In this document: positions 1 through 8,288 of the stretch, one piece after another
Layout: each line of letters starts with the position of its first letter
How positions within the stretch are numbered: position 1 is the first letter of the stretch
Origin: Allopontixanthobacter sp034376665
Lineage (GTDB): Bacteria; Pseudomonadota; Alphaproteobacteria; Sphingomonadales; Sphingomonadaceae
Assembly: GCF_034376665.1 (NCBI RefSeq)
Contig: NZ_JAXMJI010000067.1
Span: 54,758 to 118,757 of the forward strand
Reading direction: 5' to 3'
DNA length: 64,000 bases
The notes under the pieces: generated by a model
Databases searched by the model: none
Told to the model about the DNA's origin: nothing
The model's input: the letters and a program-made list of their open reading frames with translations, nothing else
Translations under genes and position numbers: made by a program

Positions 1-1
1 G

Positions 2-1105
2 CTTGCCGACCGGATCGGCAGGCGCCCGGTGGTGCTGATCAGCCTGACGCTGGTCAGCGCGGGGATGCTCGCCTCGTCCGTGTCGAACGGCCTCTACGTG
101 CTTGCCGCTACGCGCGTGATTTCCGGCCTCGGAATCGGGGCGATGCTCGCGGGGCTGACCGCAACCGTTGCCGAATACACACCAGAAGCGCGCCGAGCCC
201 TCGCCGTCAGCCTGCTGCAGACCGCCTACCCGGTCGGCGCGATTGTCGGCGGAATGATTTCGGCCATACTCATCGCCGATTTCGGCTGGCGCTCCGTATT
301 CGTGGTCGGCGGCCTACTGCCGGCGCTGCTGATCCCGGTGGTCTGGTTCGCCTTGCCCGAATCGCTGGCGTTCCTGTCATCGCGGCAAACGCCCAACAGC
401 CTGGCCCGGACGAACGCGGCGCGGCGCAGGTTGGGCCGCGCTGAATTGGCACAATTGCCCCCGCCCCCGGTCAGCACCGGCAAGCAAGCGGGTTCGGTTC
501 TGGCTTTGCTCACGCCCGAATACAAGCGCCGCACACTGCTCATTACCGTTACCTATGTCATGGTGATGATGACCCTCTATTTCGTGCTCAGCTGGACGCC
601 AAAAATCGTCGTCGATGCGGGATTGACCGAAGCCAAGGGCATTTCCGCCAGCGTACTCGTCAATATCGGCGGGGTCGTCGGCGCTTCGATATTCTGGATC
701 CTTGCAGTACGCTTCCGCGAGGTGCGCACTCTGCGCGTCTATATGCTGCTCTGCATGGCCGGGTTGATCCTCTTTGGGCTGGTTGACATGCACAGCGCCA
801 TGCTGTGGGTCGCAGCCTTCATCATGGGCTGTTTCCTGCACGGGACCACCATCGGCCTCTACACGCTGCTTCCGCGTCTTTACCCGGCCGAAGTCCGCTC
901 GACCGGAGCAGGTTGGGCGATCGGCGTTGGCCGGCTGGGCGCGATATTCGGCCCTGCGATCGCGGGCTGGCTGTTCAGCGCCGGATTTGGCGCCGGAATT
1001 GTCTATGCCTTGTTCGCCTTGCCGGTGGCGTTTGCCTTCATCGCGGTTTCACGGATAGATGACCGCCCGGCGACTGCAGGCGAGGCAGCTCAATCGGCCC
1101 AGTAA
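2..1105 (+). CDS. MFS aromatic acid transporter, AAHS family (5' end cut by window edge)
   Basis: The protein is open from the first bases of the window and its start lies outside. Reading from base 2 restores the MFS signature DRIGRRP that follows the second membrane segment, so about 70-90 N-terminal residues of a roughly 450-residue protein are missing. The remaining part has ten or so hydrophobic segments and the AAHS-like stretch LYPAEVRSTGAGWAIG near the C-terminus. Known members (PcaK) import 4-hydroxybenzoate or protocatechuate with protons across the inner membrane. Its place beside the lig genes supports aromatic acid uptake; the exact substrate is inferred. The 3' end overlaps the convergent ligI by 16 bases. 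Confidence 0.85.
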   Translation, partial: LADRIGRRPVVLISLTLVSAGMLASSVSNGLYVLAATRVISGLGIGAMLAGLTATVAEYTPEARRALAVSLLQTAYPVGAIVGGMISAILIADFGWRSVFVVGGLLPALLIPVVWFALPESLAFLSSRQTPNSLARTNAARRRLGRAELAQLPPPPVSTGKQAGSVLALLTPEYKRRTLLITVTYVMVMMTLYFVLSWTPKIVVDAGLTEAKGISASVLVNIGGVVGASIFWILAVRFREVRTLRVYMLLCMAGLILFGLVDMHSAMLWVAAFIMGCFLHGTTIGLYTLLPRLYPAEVRSTGAGWAIGVGRLGAIFGPAIAGWLFSAGFGAGIVYALFALPVAFAFIAVSRIDDRPATAGEAAQSAQ

Positions 1106-1983
1106 AGCCGGGAGGGATTGTCGACCAGCAATTTGCGCTGCAATTCTTCGGTCGGAGCGATACGCGGGATCATGTCAACCAGATGCCCGTCATCGGGGAT
1201 CGCGTGCTGCATGTTGGGATGCGGCCAATCGCTGCCCCACAGCACGCGGTCGGAATAATCGGCAACCAGCGGCGCGACTGCGGCGGCAAAGCAGTTCCAC
1301 GGATCGCCCCTGGGGTCCAGCCGGTCCGGGCACGTAGCCTTGAAGTGGATATCGTCGCGGCTGTCGAGCAGTGCGCGAAACGCCTGCATGTCCGGCCCGG
1401 CTGGCCCGCCCGTGACATCGGGGCGGCCCATGTGATCAATCACGATCGGCACGGGTATCGCATCGATGAAGCCGCGCAATTCTTCGAGGATGTCCGCTTC
1501 GAAATATATGACTACATGCCAACCCTGGGGCAGTCGCTTCGACACTTCGAGGAACTGGTCCCTGGGTGCATCGTCCACCAGGCGTTTGAGGAAATTGAAA
1601 CGGATCGCGCGCGCTCCGCCATCATGCAGAGCGTGAAGGCCCGCTTCGGCAATCGCCGGATCGACCATGGCCACACCCCGCGCCCGCCCACCCGATCTTG
1701 CGATGGCGTGCAGCATGGCAGAATTGTCGGTCCCGTGGCAGCTCGCCTGGACGATCACATTGCGGTCGAAACCCAGATGATCCCGCAGCGCAAACAGCAT
1801 CTCAGGTCCGGCGTCGGCAGGCAGGTATTTGGCCTTGGAACTGAAAGGGAATTGCGCGACCGGGCCGAACACATGGCAATGCGCGTCGATCGCGCCGGGC
1901 GGCGGGCAATAGCGCGGCGGTGACGGGCTGGCGTGCCACGAGACGATGCGATCCAATCGGCTCTGAGTTTGCCGAAGGGTCAT
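1090..1983 (-). CDS. ligI: 2-pyrone-4,6-dicarboxylate lactonase (LigI)
   Basis: 297 residues, the usual LigI length. It hydrolyses 2-pyrone-4,6-dicarboxylate to oxalomesaconate in the protocatechuate 4,5-cleavage pathway in the cytoplasm. The amidohydrolase (COG3618) fold is shown by DAHCHVFGP near residue 33 and the C-terminal GSDWPHPN, whose aspartate is the family's catalytic base; characterised LigI needs no metal. The ATG overlaps the TGA of ligU in an ATGA junction, so the two are probably translationally coupled. It is the last gene of ligK-ligU-ligI. Confidence 0.93.
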   Translation of the reverse strand: MTLRQTQSRLDRIVSWHASPSPPRYCPPPGAIDAHCHVFGPVAQFPFSSKAKYLPADAGPEMLFALRDHLGFDRNVIVQASCHGTDNSAMLHAIARSGGRARGVAMVDPAIAEAGLHALHDGGARAIRFNFLKRLVDDAPRDQFLEVSKRLPQGWHVVIYFEADILEELRGFIDAIPVPIVIDHMGRPDVTGGPAGPDMQAFRALLDSRDDIHFKATCPDRLDPRGDPWNCFAAAVAPLVADYSDRVLWGSDWPHPNMQHAIPDDGHLVDMIPRIAPTEELQRKLLVDNPSRLYWAD

Positions 1984-3035
1984 GCAAATACTATCCCGTC
2001 CATCAGCTTGCGCGCGGTGCGCAGCAAAGCAGCGGAGACGACCTCGCCCGCGTCGTTTACTTCAAGCACGCAGCCCAATTCGCCGGTCGGATGTTCCACC
2101 GACAGCATTTTGCGCGGCCCCGGCGGGATCACCGCCACCTCGGCTGCGGGCGAGCCGGGGACAAGGCAGGCGGTCGCCACACTGACCGCGCCGAGCACGC
2201 CGATGGTGGCATGCGCGCGGTGCGGAATGAAGCTGCGCACGCAGATCGCGCCGCGAGATTTTGGCGGGGCGACAAGCATCATCTTGGGCACGGATTTTTC
2301 GCGCACATCGCCCAGGTTCATGCGCGCGCCCACGGCCAGGCGAATTGCCTCGATCGTTACCTTGAGTTCGGCATTGGCGTCCAGCCATTCGCGGTCCTCA
2401 TAGCCGGTAATGCCGACATCAGCCGCCTTCATCACGACGCAGGGCATGCCATTGTCGATCAAGGTAACGGGCACGCCGTTCACCATGTCCACGGCATTTC
2501 CGCTGGGTAGCAGCGCGCCGCAACTCGAACCGGCAGTATCACGGAATTCGAGCGGGATCGGGGCGTGGCTGCCGGGCACGCCATCGATCCGGGTATTGCC
2601 TTCGTATGTCACCGCTCCACCCGGCGTCATCACCGTGGCGATGGCGATTTGGCCGGTGTTTTCCATGAAGATCGTCACGCGTGTTTCATCGCCCGTGGCC
2701 TCCACCAATCCGCGCTCGATCGCGAAGGGACCGACACCGGCCAGGATATTGCCGCAATTCTGCGCATCGGAAACGATCGCCTGATCGACGAAAACCTGCA
2801 GGAACAGATAATCGACATCCACGCCTTCGCGCGCCGATTTCTGCACTACCGCGGCCTTGCTGGTCAGCGGATCGGCCCCGCCCATCCCGTCAATCTGGCG
2901 CGGATCGGGGCTGCCCATTACGCGCAGCAGGAATGCATCGCGCGCCGCCGCGTCAGCGGGCAGATCGCGGGCAAGGAAAAACCCGCCCTTCGACGTGCCG
3001 CCGCGCATCCACATACAGGGAGCAGAAGCCTGCAT
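1980..3035 (-). CDS. ligU: Oxalomesaconate tautomerase/isomerase, PrpF family (LigU/GalD)
   Basis: 351 residues of the PrpF family (diaminopimelate epimerase fold). The segments GGTSKGGF at the N-terminus, QNCGNILAG near residue 92 and SSCGALLPSGN in the middle are the conserved loops, with the catalytic cysteine in QNCGN. LigU of Sphingobium isomerises oxalomesaconate between the LigI and LigJ steps, and GalD does the related keto-enol step in pseudomonads. The ATG overlaps the ligK stop by one base (TGATG) and the stop overlaps the ligI start, so three genes share one transcript. Confidence 0.9.
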   Translation of the reverse strand: MQASAPCMWMRGGTSKGGFFLARDLPADAAARDAFLLRVMGSPDPRQIDGMGGADPLTSKAAVVQKSAREGVDVDYLFLQVFVDQAIVSDAQNCGNILAGVGPFAIERGLVEATGDETRVTIFMENTGQIAIATVMTPGGAVTYEGNTRIDGVPGSHAPIPLEFRDTAGSSCGALLPSGNAVDMVNGVPVTLIDNGMPCVVMKAADVGITGYEDREWLDANAELKVTIEAIRLAVGARMNLGDVREKSVPKMMLVAPPKSRGAICVRSFIPHRAHATIGVLGAVSVATACLVPGSPAAEVAVIPPGPRKMLSVEHPTGELGCVLEVNDAGEVVSAALLRTARKLMDGIVFA

Positions 3036-3709
3036 CAGACGTATTTCAACCCTTCGGCGGCGAGCCGTTCGCGCATCCCGTACATATCCAGTCCGAGAAT
3101 TCCGGCAGCGAGCTTGTCGCGCTTTGCCGCTTCGTTGGCTTCGCGGGCCTGCGCAGCTGCAAGCACGTCTTCCGCCTTTTCACGCGGGACCACGCACACA
3201 CCGTCGTCATCAGCCACGATCACATCGCCCGGCTGAATGGCCGCGCCAGCACAGACCACCGGTACATTCACGCTGCCCAATGTGTTCTTCACCGTGCCTT
3301 GTGCGAACACTGCCTTCGACCATACCGGGAACTGCATCGCCGTGAGATCGCGCACGTCGCGCACACCGGCATCGATCACCAAACCGCGGCAACCGTGCGC
3401 GATAGCGCTGGTGGCGAGCAGGTCGCCGAAATAGCCATCCTCGCACGGGGAAGTCGGCGCGAGCACGAGAATGTCTCCCTGCCTCAGTTGTTCGATCGCG
3501 GCGTGCACCATCCAGTTGTCGCCCGGTGGGGCGCTGATGGTCACCGCGCTGCCGGCAATGCGGGCCCCCGGATAGATCGGACGCATGGTACTCGCGAGCA
3601 GGCCGGTGCGCCCCTGCGCCTCGTGCACGGTGGCGACCCCGCATCGGGCCAGCCCGTCGATGATCGACAAGTCAGCTCGCGCGATGTTCTGAACGACGAT
3701 GCCGGACAT
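3035..3709 (-). CDS. ligK: 4-carboxy-4-hydroxy-2-oxoadipate aldolase (LigK)
   Basis: 224 residues, RraA/HMG-aldolase family. It splits 4-carboxy-4-hydroxy-2-oxoadipate into pyruvate and oxaloacetate, the final step of the pathway. The metal- and pyruvate-binding region is visible as GDLLATSA (about residue 98) and DAGVRDVRD (about 120). A further in-frame ATG lies 57 bases upstream, but a strong AAGGAG ribosome site sits 8 bases before the ATG at 3709, which decides the start. It is the first gene of the ligK-ligU-ligI operon, divergent from the LysR gene. Confidence 0.92.
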   Translation of the reverse strand: MSGIVVQNIARADLSIIDGLARCGVATVHEAQGRTGLLASTMRPIYPGARIAGSAVTISAPPGDNWMVHAAIEQLRQGDILVLAPTSPCEDGYFGDLLATSAIAHGCRGLVIDAGVRDVRDLTAMQFPVWSKAVFAQGTVKNTLGSVNVPVVCAGAAIQPGDVIVADDDGVCVVPREKAEDVLAAAQAREANEAAKRDKLAAGILGLDMYGMRERLAAEGLKYV

Positions 3710-3742
3710 CGAAATTGCTCCTTCAAACTTGGTCGCAGACAT

Positions 3743-3757
3743 GGCCCGATGCGGGCC
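3743..3757. promoter_or_regulatory. Inverted repeat in the ligK-lysR divergent promoter
   Basis: GGCCCG-ATG-CGGGCC, a perfect 6-bp inverted repeat with a 3-base spacer, lies between ligK and the LysR gene. It may be an operator or a leader hairpin of either transcript; the role is inferred. Confidence 0.35.
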
Positions 3758-3786
3758 GTCACGCAATTCGGAACTGTCACCTGCCC

Positions 3787-3802
3787 ATAAGTTTGTGCTA
3801 AG
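3787..3802 (+). promoter_or_regulatory. Putative LysR box, ATAAG-N6-CTAAG
   Basis: The 16-base motif ATAAG-TTTGTG-CTAAG fits the T-N11-A rule of LysR-type binding sites and lies 9 bases before the LysR ATG. A sister copy in opposite orientation stands at 4955-4970 before the ligJ operon. Shared presence in both control regions suggests the site of the pathway regulator; no binding data are available. Confidence 0.45.
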
Positions 3803-3811
3803 TCACGCGAC

Positions 3812-4954
3812 ATGGATGTGTTTGCACTCAACCTTCGTCACTTGCGCGCAATCGTCGAGATCAGTCGCTGTGGGAGCATTTCGGGTGCAGCGACAGCCGT
3901 AAATCTGACCCAGCCAGCCATAACACAGGCTTTGGCCAAGCTGGAAAGCGGGATCGGCCAGCCGCTGTTTGTGCGGCGCGCAGACGGCATGTCGCCAACC
4001 CCGGCGGCCGAACTGCTGGTATCGCGCGCAGAAGCGGCACTGAACCATATTGCCAGCAGCAGAGTGACGATGGCGCAGCTGCGCGCCCTGGTCGCCCTGG
4101 CCGATGCGGGCAGCTATGCCGGTGCCAGCGCCGCCACGGCCCTGTCGCAACCATCGCTGCACCGCGCCGTGGGTGACCTCTCGCTGGCCTTGCGGCGGGA
4201 ACTGGTCACGCGCCGGGGCAAAGGCATTGCGCTGACAGACGCCGGACGGAATCTGGCCCGGCGCTTCCGGTTGGCGCTTGCCGAACTGACGGCGGCGATC
4301 AGCGAGCTCCATGCCCTGCAAGGGCGTGAGACAGGGCGCTTAGCCATCGGCGCGATGCCGCTATCCCGGGCGCGGCTGTTGCCCGCAGCGGTCAGCGCAT
4401 TTCACCGCCTCTATCCCGATGTGCATATCAGCATCGTCGAAGGGGCATTCCACGAGCTGGTCGAACCGCTGCGCGATGGCGCGCTTGACCTCATTATCGG
4501 GGCCGTGCGGGATCCCGCGCCTGGTCCCGACCTCGACCAAACGGTGCTGTTCGAAGACCGGCCAGTGGTGCTCGCCCGCCATGGTCACCCGATGCAGGGC
4601 AGCGACGTGCGCAGGCTCGCTCAATATCCCTGGATTGTGCCCTCACCCGGCACCCCGCTGCGCGGGCAATGGGAACGCATATTCTGCGAAGCGGGCATTG
4701 CTGCGCCGCGCGTGCCCATCGAATGCGGATCGGTAATAACCATCCGGCAGATACTTATGGACAGCGACTTCCTGACGCTGCTCTCGCCCGATCAGGTCGC
4801 GGTCGAGCTTGAGGCAGGATGGCTGCGCCGGATATGCGATGCACCGCCAGGGCTGGTGCGCAGGATCGGCCTGACGACGCGTGCGAATTGGCGTCCGACT
4901 GCGCGCCAGGCAAGCTTCATGGAACTTCTCGATATCCATGCGGGTGGATCATGA
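3812..4954 (+). CDS. LysR-type regulator with two N-terminal HTH domains
   Basis: 380 residues against about 300-320 for ordinary LysR proteins. The extra length is a second winged HTH: HTH1 spans about 8-66 (core SISGAATAVNLTQPAITQALAKLE) and HTH2 about 89-147 (core AGASAATALSQPSLHRAVGDLS), each followed by its own 'T.AG' or 'TPAA' turn. The periplasmic-binding-protein-like effector domain runs from about 175 to the end. It sits between the two lig operons, divergent from ligK, so it is the likely activator of both (functional counterpart of LigR). Effector unknown; protocatechuate or an intermediate is inferred. Confidence 0.88.
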   Translation: MDVFALNLRHLRAIVEISRCGSISGAATAVNLTQPAITQALAKLESGIGQPLFVRRADGMSPTPAAELLVSRAEAALNHIASSRVTMAQLRALVALADAGSYAGASAATALSQPSLHRAVGDLSLALRRELVTRRGKGIALTDAGRNLARRFRLALAELTAAISELHALQGRETGRLAIGAMPLSRARLLPAAVSAFHRLYPDVHISIVEGAFHELVEPLRDGALDLIIGAVRDPAPGPDLDQTVLFEDRPVVLARHGHPMQGSDVRRLAQYPWIVPSPGTPLRGQWERIFCEAGIAAPRVPIECGSVITIRQILMDSDFLTLLSPDQVAVELEAGWLRRICDAPPGLVRRIGLTTRANWRPTARQASFMELLDIHAGGS

Positions 4955-4970
4955 ATTAGGATCAGCTTAT
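4955..4970 (-). promoter_or_regulatory. Putative LysR box before the ligJ operon
   Basis: Read on the minus strand this is ATAAG-CTGATC-CTAAT, matching the motif at 3787-3802 except for its last base and N6 spacer. It is enclosed by the 7-base inverted pair GATCATG and CATGATC. It lies about 50 bases before the DUF1932 gene start. Its role as operator of the ligJ-A-B-C operon is inferred. Confidence 0.45.
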
Positions 4971-5020
4971 AGCATGATCGGGCTTCCGATTGGCCGCCCC
5001 GCCGCCGGAGGATTAGCCCT

Positions 5021-5809
5021 TTGGCCATGATGCGAACATGGTCGATGATCGGATTCGGGGAAGCCGGCGCAACTTTTGCCGGTGCCATGTACTGCGCCGG
5101 TCGCGCCTTTGACCGGAAGACGGACGATCCTGCGGCTCGCGAGGCCATGCTCGAAACCATTACAAAGGCCGGGGTTGAACCCTGCTCCGATGCCAAAGAT
5201 GCGCTGGCAGGCGCGCAGGTGGTGCTCAGCCTGGTCACCGCATCAAGCGCGCTGCAGGCGGCAATCGATGATGCGCCCTTCCTGGCGCCCGGCGCGCTGT
5301 GGATCGACATGAATTCGGTTGCCCCTGAAACCAAGTGCCGCGCTGCCAACGTGATCGAGGCTGCTGGCGGGCGGTACGTTGACGCCGCCATCATGGCGCC
5401 GGTTCAGCCCGCCGCGCTGTCGGTTCCGGTGCTGCTATCCGGCACAGATGCAGCCGATGCCGAAACGGCGCTGGCTGATTTCGGGTTTTCCAGTCTCCGA
5501 ATTGTCGGCGGCGAAGTGGGCCGGGCATCGACCATCAAGATGCTGCGTTCTGTCATGGTCAAGGGTATCGAGGCGCTGACCGCTGAAATGGTGCTGGCCG
5601 CCCGGCATGCCGGGGTCGCCGACGAAGTGCTGGCTTCGCTGGGGGAAGATTGGGCCTGCAAGGCCGAATATAATCTCGAACGGATGACCATGCACGGCCA
5701 GCGCCGGGCCGACGAAATGGAGGAAGTCGCAAAGACACTCGAATCACTGGGCGTCGAACCGCTGATGACCCACGGCACAATCATTCGCCAGAGGGAGTTG
5801 GCCCGGTGA
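5021..5809 (+). CDS. NAD(P)-binding oxidoreductase with DUF1932 domain
   Basis: 262 residues. The N-terminal Rossmann part shows IGFGEAG near residue 10, and the C-terminal helical part (about 180-245) matches the DUF1932 pattern of 6-phosphogluconate/3-hydroxyisobutyrate dehydrogenase-like proteins. Possible starts are TTG at 5021 and ATGs at 5027 and 5030; GGAGGA lies 8 bases before the TTG and 14 before the first ATG, which favours TTG. It is the first gene of the ligJ operon and overlaps ligJ by a GTGA junction. Its step in protocatechuate breakdown is not known. Confidence 0.8.
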   Translation: MAMMRTWSMIGFGEAGATFAGAMYCAGRAFDRKTDDPAAREAMLETITKAGVEPCSDAKDALAGAQVVLSLVTASSALQAAIDDAPFLAPGALWIDMNSVAPETKCRAANVIEAAGGRYVDAAIMAPVQPAALSVPVLLSGTDAADAETALADFGFSSLRIVGGEVGRASTIKMLRSVMVKGIEALTAEMVLAARHAGVADEVLASLGEDWACKAEYNLERMTMHGQRRADEMEEVAKTLESLGVEPLMTHGTIIRQRELAR

Positions 5810-6831
5810 CGCTGATCATCGACTGCCACGGCCATTACACGACCGCGCCTGAAGCGCATAATCTATGGCGTGAGGCGCAGAAAGCGGCCTTCCGGGACGG
5901 GCGCGAAGCCCCGCCCTATCCGGCAATTTCCGATGACGAAATTCGCCGCACGATCGAGGAAAATCAGCTCCGCCTGGTCCGCGAACGCGGCGCCGATCTG
6001 ACGATTTTCTCGCCGCGCGCCTCGGCCATGGCGCATCATGTCGGCGATCAGGCGGTGAGCACCGCATGGGCGCAGCATTGCAACAACCTCATCCACCGCG
6101 TCACGCAGTTGTTTCCCGAAACCTTCACCGGCGTCTGTATGCTGCCGCAATCGCCCGAGGCCGACCTGTCCGCGTCGGTTGCCGAACTTGAGCGCTGCGT
6201 GACGCAGCTTGGCTTTATCGGCTGCAATCTCAACCCCGATCCGGGCGGCGGGCACTTCACGCTGCCGCCACTGACCGATCGTTACTGGTACCCGATCTAT
6301 GAAAAGATGGTCGAGCTGGACGTGCCGGCAATGATCCACGTTTCCGGCAGCTGCAACCCCGGCCTGCATGCCACCGGCGCATTCTATATCGCAGCCGATA
6401 CCATTGCCTTCATGCAGCTGATCGAGGGCGATCTGTTCGCCGATTTTCCGTCGCTGCGCTTCATCATCCCGCACGGCGGAGGCGCGGTTCCCTACCACTG
6501 GGGGCGTTATCGCGGGCTGGCCGATATGCTGAAGAAGCCCGATCTGGCGGGGCATGTCATGAACAATGTATTCTTCGACACCTGCGTCTATCACCAGCCC
6601 GGCGTGGATTTGCTGGCCGATGTGATCGAGACGAAGAACATCCTGTTCGGCAGCGAAATGGTGGGCGCGGTACGCGGCATCGACCCGCAGACCGGGCATT
6701 ATTTCGACGACACCAAACGCTATGTCGATGCGCTCGACATTACCGCCGAGCAGCGCCACGCAATCTACGAAGGCAACGCCAGACGCGTGTTTCCCCGGCT
6801 TGACGCACAGCTGAAGGGGCGCGGGTTATGA
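5806..6831 (+). CDS. ligJ: 4-oxalomesaconate hydratase (LigJ)
   Basis: 341 residues, the same length as characterised LigJ. It adds water to oxalomesaconate to give 4-carboxy-4-hydroxy-2-oxoadipate, the LigK substrate. The amidohydrolase-2 fold is shown by IDCHGHY at the N-terminus (metal-binding His pair), MIHVSGSC in the middle, IPHGGGAVPYHWGR and the late FGSEMVGA. The GTG start overlaps the upstream stop and is preceded by a GAGGGAG ribosome site. The 3' end overlaps the Rieske gene by 4 bases. Confidence 0.93.
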   Translation: MTLIIDCHGHYTTAPEAHNLWREAQKAAFRDGREAPPYPAISDDEIRRTIEENQLRLVRERGADLTIFSPRASAMAHHVGDQAVSTAWAQHCNNLIHRVTQLFPETFTGVCMLPQSPEADLSASVAELERCVTQLGFIGCNLNPDPGGGHFTLPPLTDRYWYPIYEKMVELDVPAMIHVSGSCNPGLHATGAFYIAADTIAFMQLIEGDLFADFPSLRFIIPHGGGAVPYHWGRYRGLADMLKKPDLAGHVMNNVFFDTCVYHQPGVDLLADVIETKNILFGSEMVGAVRGIDPQTGHYFDDTKRYVDALDITAEQRHAIYEGNARRVFPRLDAQLKGRGL

Positions 6832-7880
6832 GCACTTGGCTGGCCAATGCCTGGTATGTCGCGGCATGGGACCGTGAAGTGGATAGCCAGCCCCTCGCCC
6901 GCACGATCTGCGGCGTGCCGATGATGTTCTATCGCAAACTGGACCGGGGCGTCGTGGCCATGCGCGATGCCTGCCCGCACCGCCTGTTGCCGCTTTCCAT
7001 GGGGCTGCGCGAGGGGGATTCGATCCGGTGCCGCTATCATGGGCTCAAGCTGGGTCAGGACGGAATTGCCGAGGAAATGCCGGTCAGTTCCGATCCGGTA
7101 AATCGGAACGTCTGCGCGGAAACCTTTATCGTGCACGAACGGCACCGCTTCGTCTGGGTGTGGGTCGGTGAAAAAGCGAAAGCGGATCCGGCGCTGATCC
7201 CCGATCTTTGGCCCTGTTCTGCGGCGGGCTGGCGGTTTGATGGCGGCTATTTCGAAATCGCGTCGGATTACCGGCTGGCGATCGACAATCTGATGGACCT
7301 GACCCACGAAACCTATGTCCACACCGGTTCGATCGGCCAGCCCGAAATCATGCACGCTCCGATCGAGACCCATGTGGAAGGCGACCAGGTTTTCGTCAGG
7401 CGCTGGATGCCCGGGGTCGACGCACCGCCATTCTGGGCGGGAGCGTTGCGCCAGCAAGGCCAGGTCGATCGCTGGCAGATCTGCCAGTTCATGCTGCCTT
7501 GCGCGGTGATCATCGATGTGGGCGTAGCGCCAGTGGGTGCCGGCGCGACGGTCGAACGGCACGATCAGGGGGTCCGCGGCTTCGTGATCGACGTGATGAC
7601 CCCGCAAAGTGAGACCAGCCATCACTACTTCTGGGGCATGGCGCGCAATTTCGACATCGATGACGAAGGCTTCACGGCCCGTTTTCGCCAGCAGCAGGGC
7701 GGTGTGTTCCTGCAGGACAAGGAAGTTCTGGAGGCCCAGCAGCGCTCCATCGAAGCGAACCCCCAGATGAAACTTGCCGCTTACAAAATCGACGAAGGGG
7801 GCACGCGTGCCCGCCAGATAATCGCCCGCGCCATCAAGGCGCAGGATAAGCAGTCGGAAACAGCGGAGGTGGCGAAATGA
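6828..7880 (+). CDS. Rieske aromatic O-demethylase oxygenase subunit, VanA-like
   Basis: 350 residues. The Rieske [2Fe-2S] ligands are Cys49/His51 (CPHRLLPLSMG) and Cys68/His71 (CRYHGL). The mononuclear iron site is in NLMDLTHETYVHTGSIGQ, a sequence typical of vanillate O-demethylase. It would convert vanillate to protocatechuate and formaldehyde, feeding LigAB. VanA enzymes need a VanB reductase, and none is in this operon or elsewhere in the window, so electrons must come from outside. Vanillate is the likeliest substrate; other methoxylated benzoates are possible. It overlaps ligJ and ligA by 4 bases each. Confidence 0.85.
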   Translation: MSTWLANAWYVAAWDREVDSQPLARTICGVPMMFYRKLDRGVVAMRDACPHRLLPLSMGLREGDSIRCRYHGLKLGQDGIAEEMPVSSDPVNRNVCAETFIVHERHRFVWVWVGEKAKADPALIPDLWPCSAAGWRFDGGYFEIASDYRLAIDNLMDLTHETYVHTGSIGQPEIMHAPIETHVEGDQVFVRRWMPGVDAPPFWAGALRQQGQVDRWQICQFMLPCAVIIDVGVAPVGAGATVERHDQGVRGFVIDVMTPQSETSHHYFWGMARNFDIDDEGFTARFRQQQGGVFLQDKEVLEAQQRSIEANPQMKLAAYKIDEGGTRARQIIARAIKAQDKQSETAEVAK

Positions 7881-8287
7881 CCGGCCCAAAGGACATCCAT
7901 ACCTATCTCGCCGAGTTCGACGATATTCCGGGCACGCGGGTGTTCACCGCTCAACGGGCGCGGAAGGGCTATTGGCTCAACCAGTTCGCGATGAGCCTGA
8001 TGAAGCCGGAAAACCGCGTCCGCTGGAAGGCGGATGAACGCGCCTATCTGGATGGATGGCCGATGACCGAAGAGCAGAAACAGGCCGTTCTGGACCGGGA
8101 CTACAACAGCCTGCTCGATCTTGGCGGGAACATCTATTTCCTTGCCAAGGTCTTTTCCACTGACGGGCTCAGCTTCGTCCAGGCGGTCAGCACCATGACC
8201 GGGATGAGCGTGGAGGATTATCAGCAGATGATGATCGCCGGGGGTCGCTCGCCCGACGGCGTGCGCTCCATTCGTGAGGGGAACTGA
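7877..8287 (+). CDS. ligA: Protocatechuate 4,5-dioxygenase alpha subunit (LigA)
   Basis: 136 residues, close to the 139 of Sphingobium LigA. It forms the small lid subunit of the extradiol dioxygenase that opens protocatechuate between C4 and C5 to 4-carboxy-2-hydroxymuconate semialdehyde. The segment DLGGNIYFLAKVFSTDGLSF matches the conserved helix of the LigA domain. Only one base separates its stop from the ligB ATG, as expected for 1:1 subunits. Confidence 0.94.
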   Translation: MTGPKDIHTYLAEFDDIPGTRVFTAQRARKGYWLNQFAMSLMKPENRVRWKADERAYLDGWPMTEEQKQAVLDRDYNSLLDLGGNIYFLAKVFSTDGLSFVQAVSTMTGMSVEDYQQMMIAGGRSPDGVRSIREGN

Positions 8288-8288
8288 G

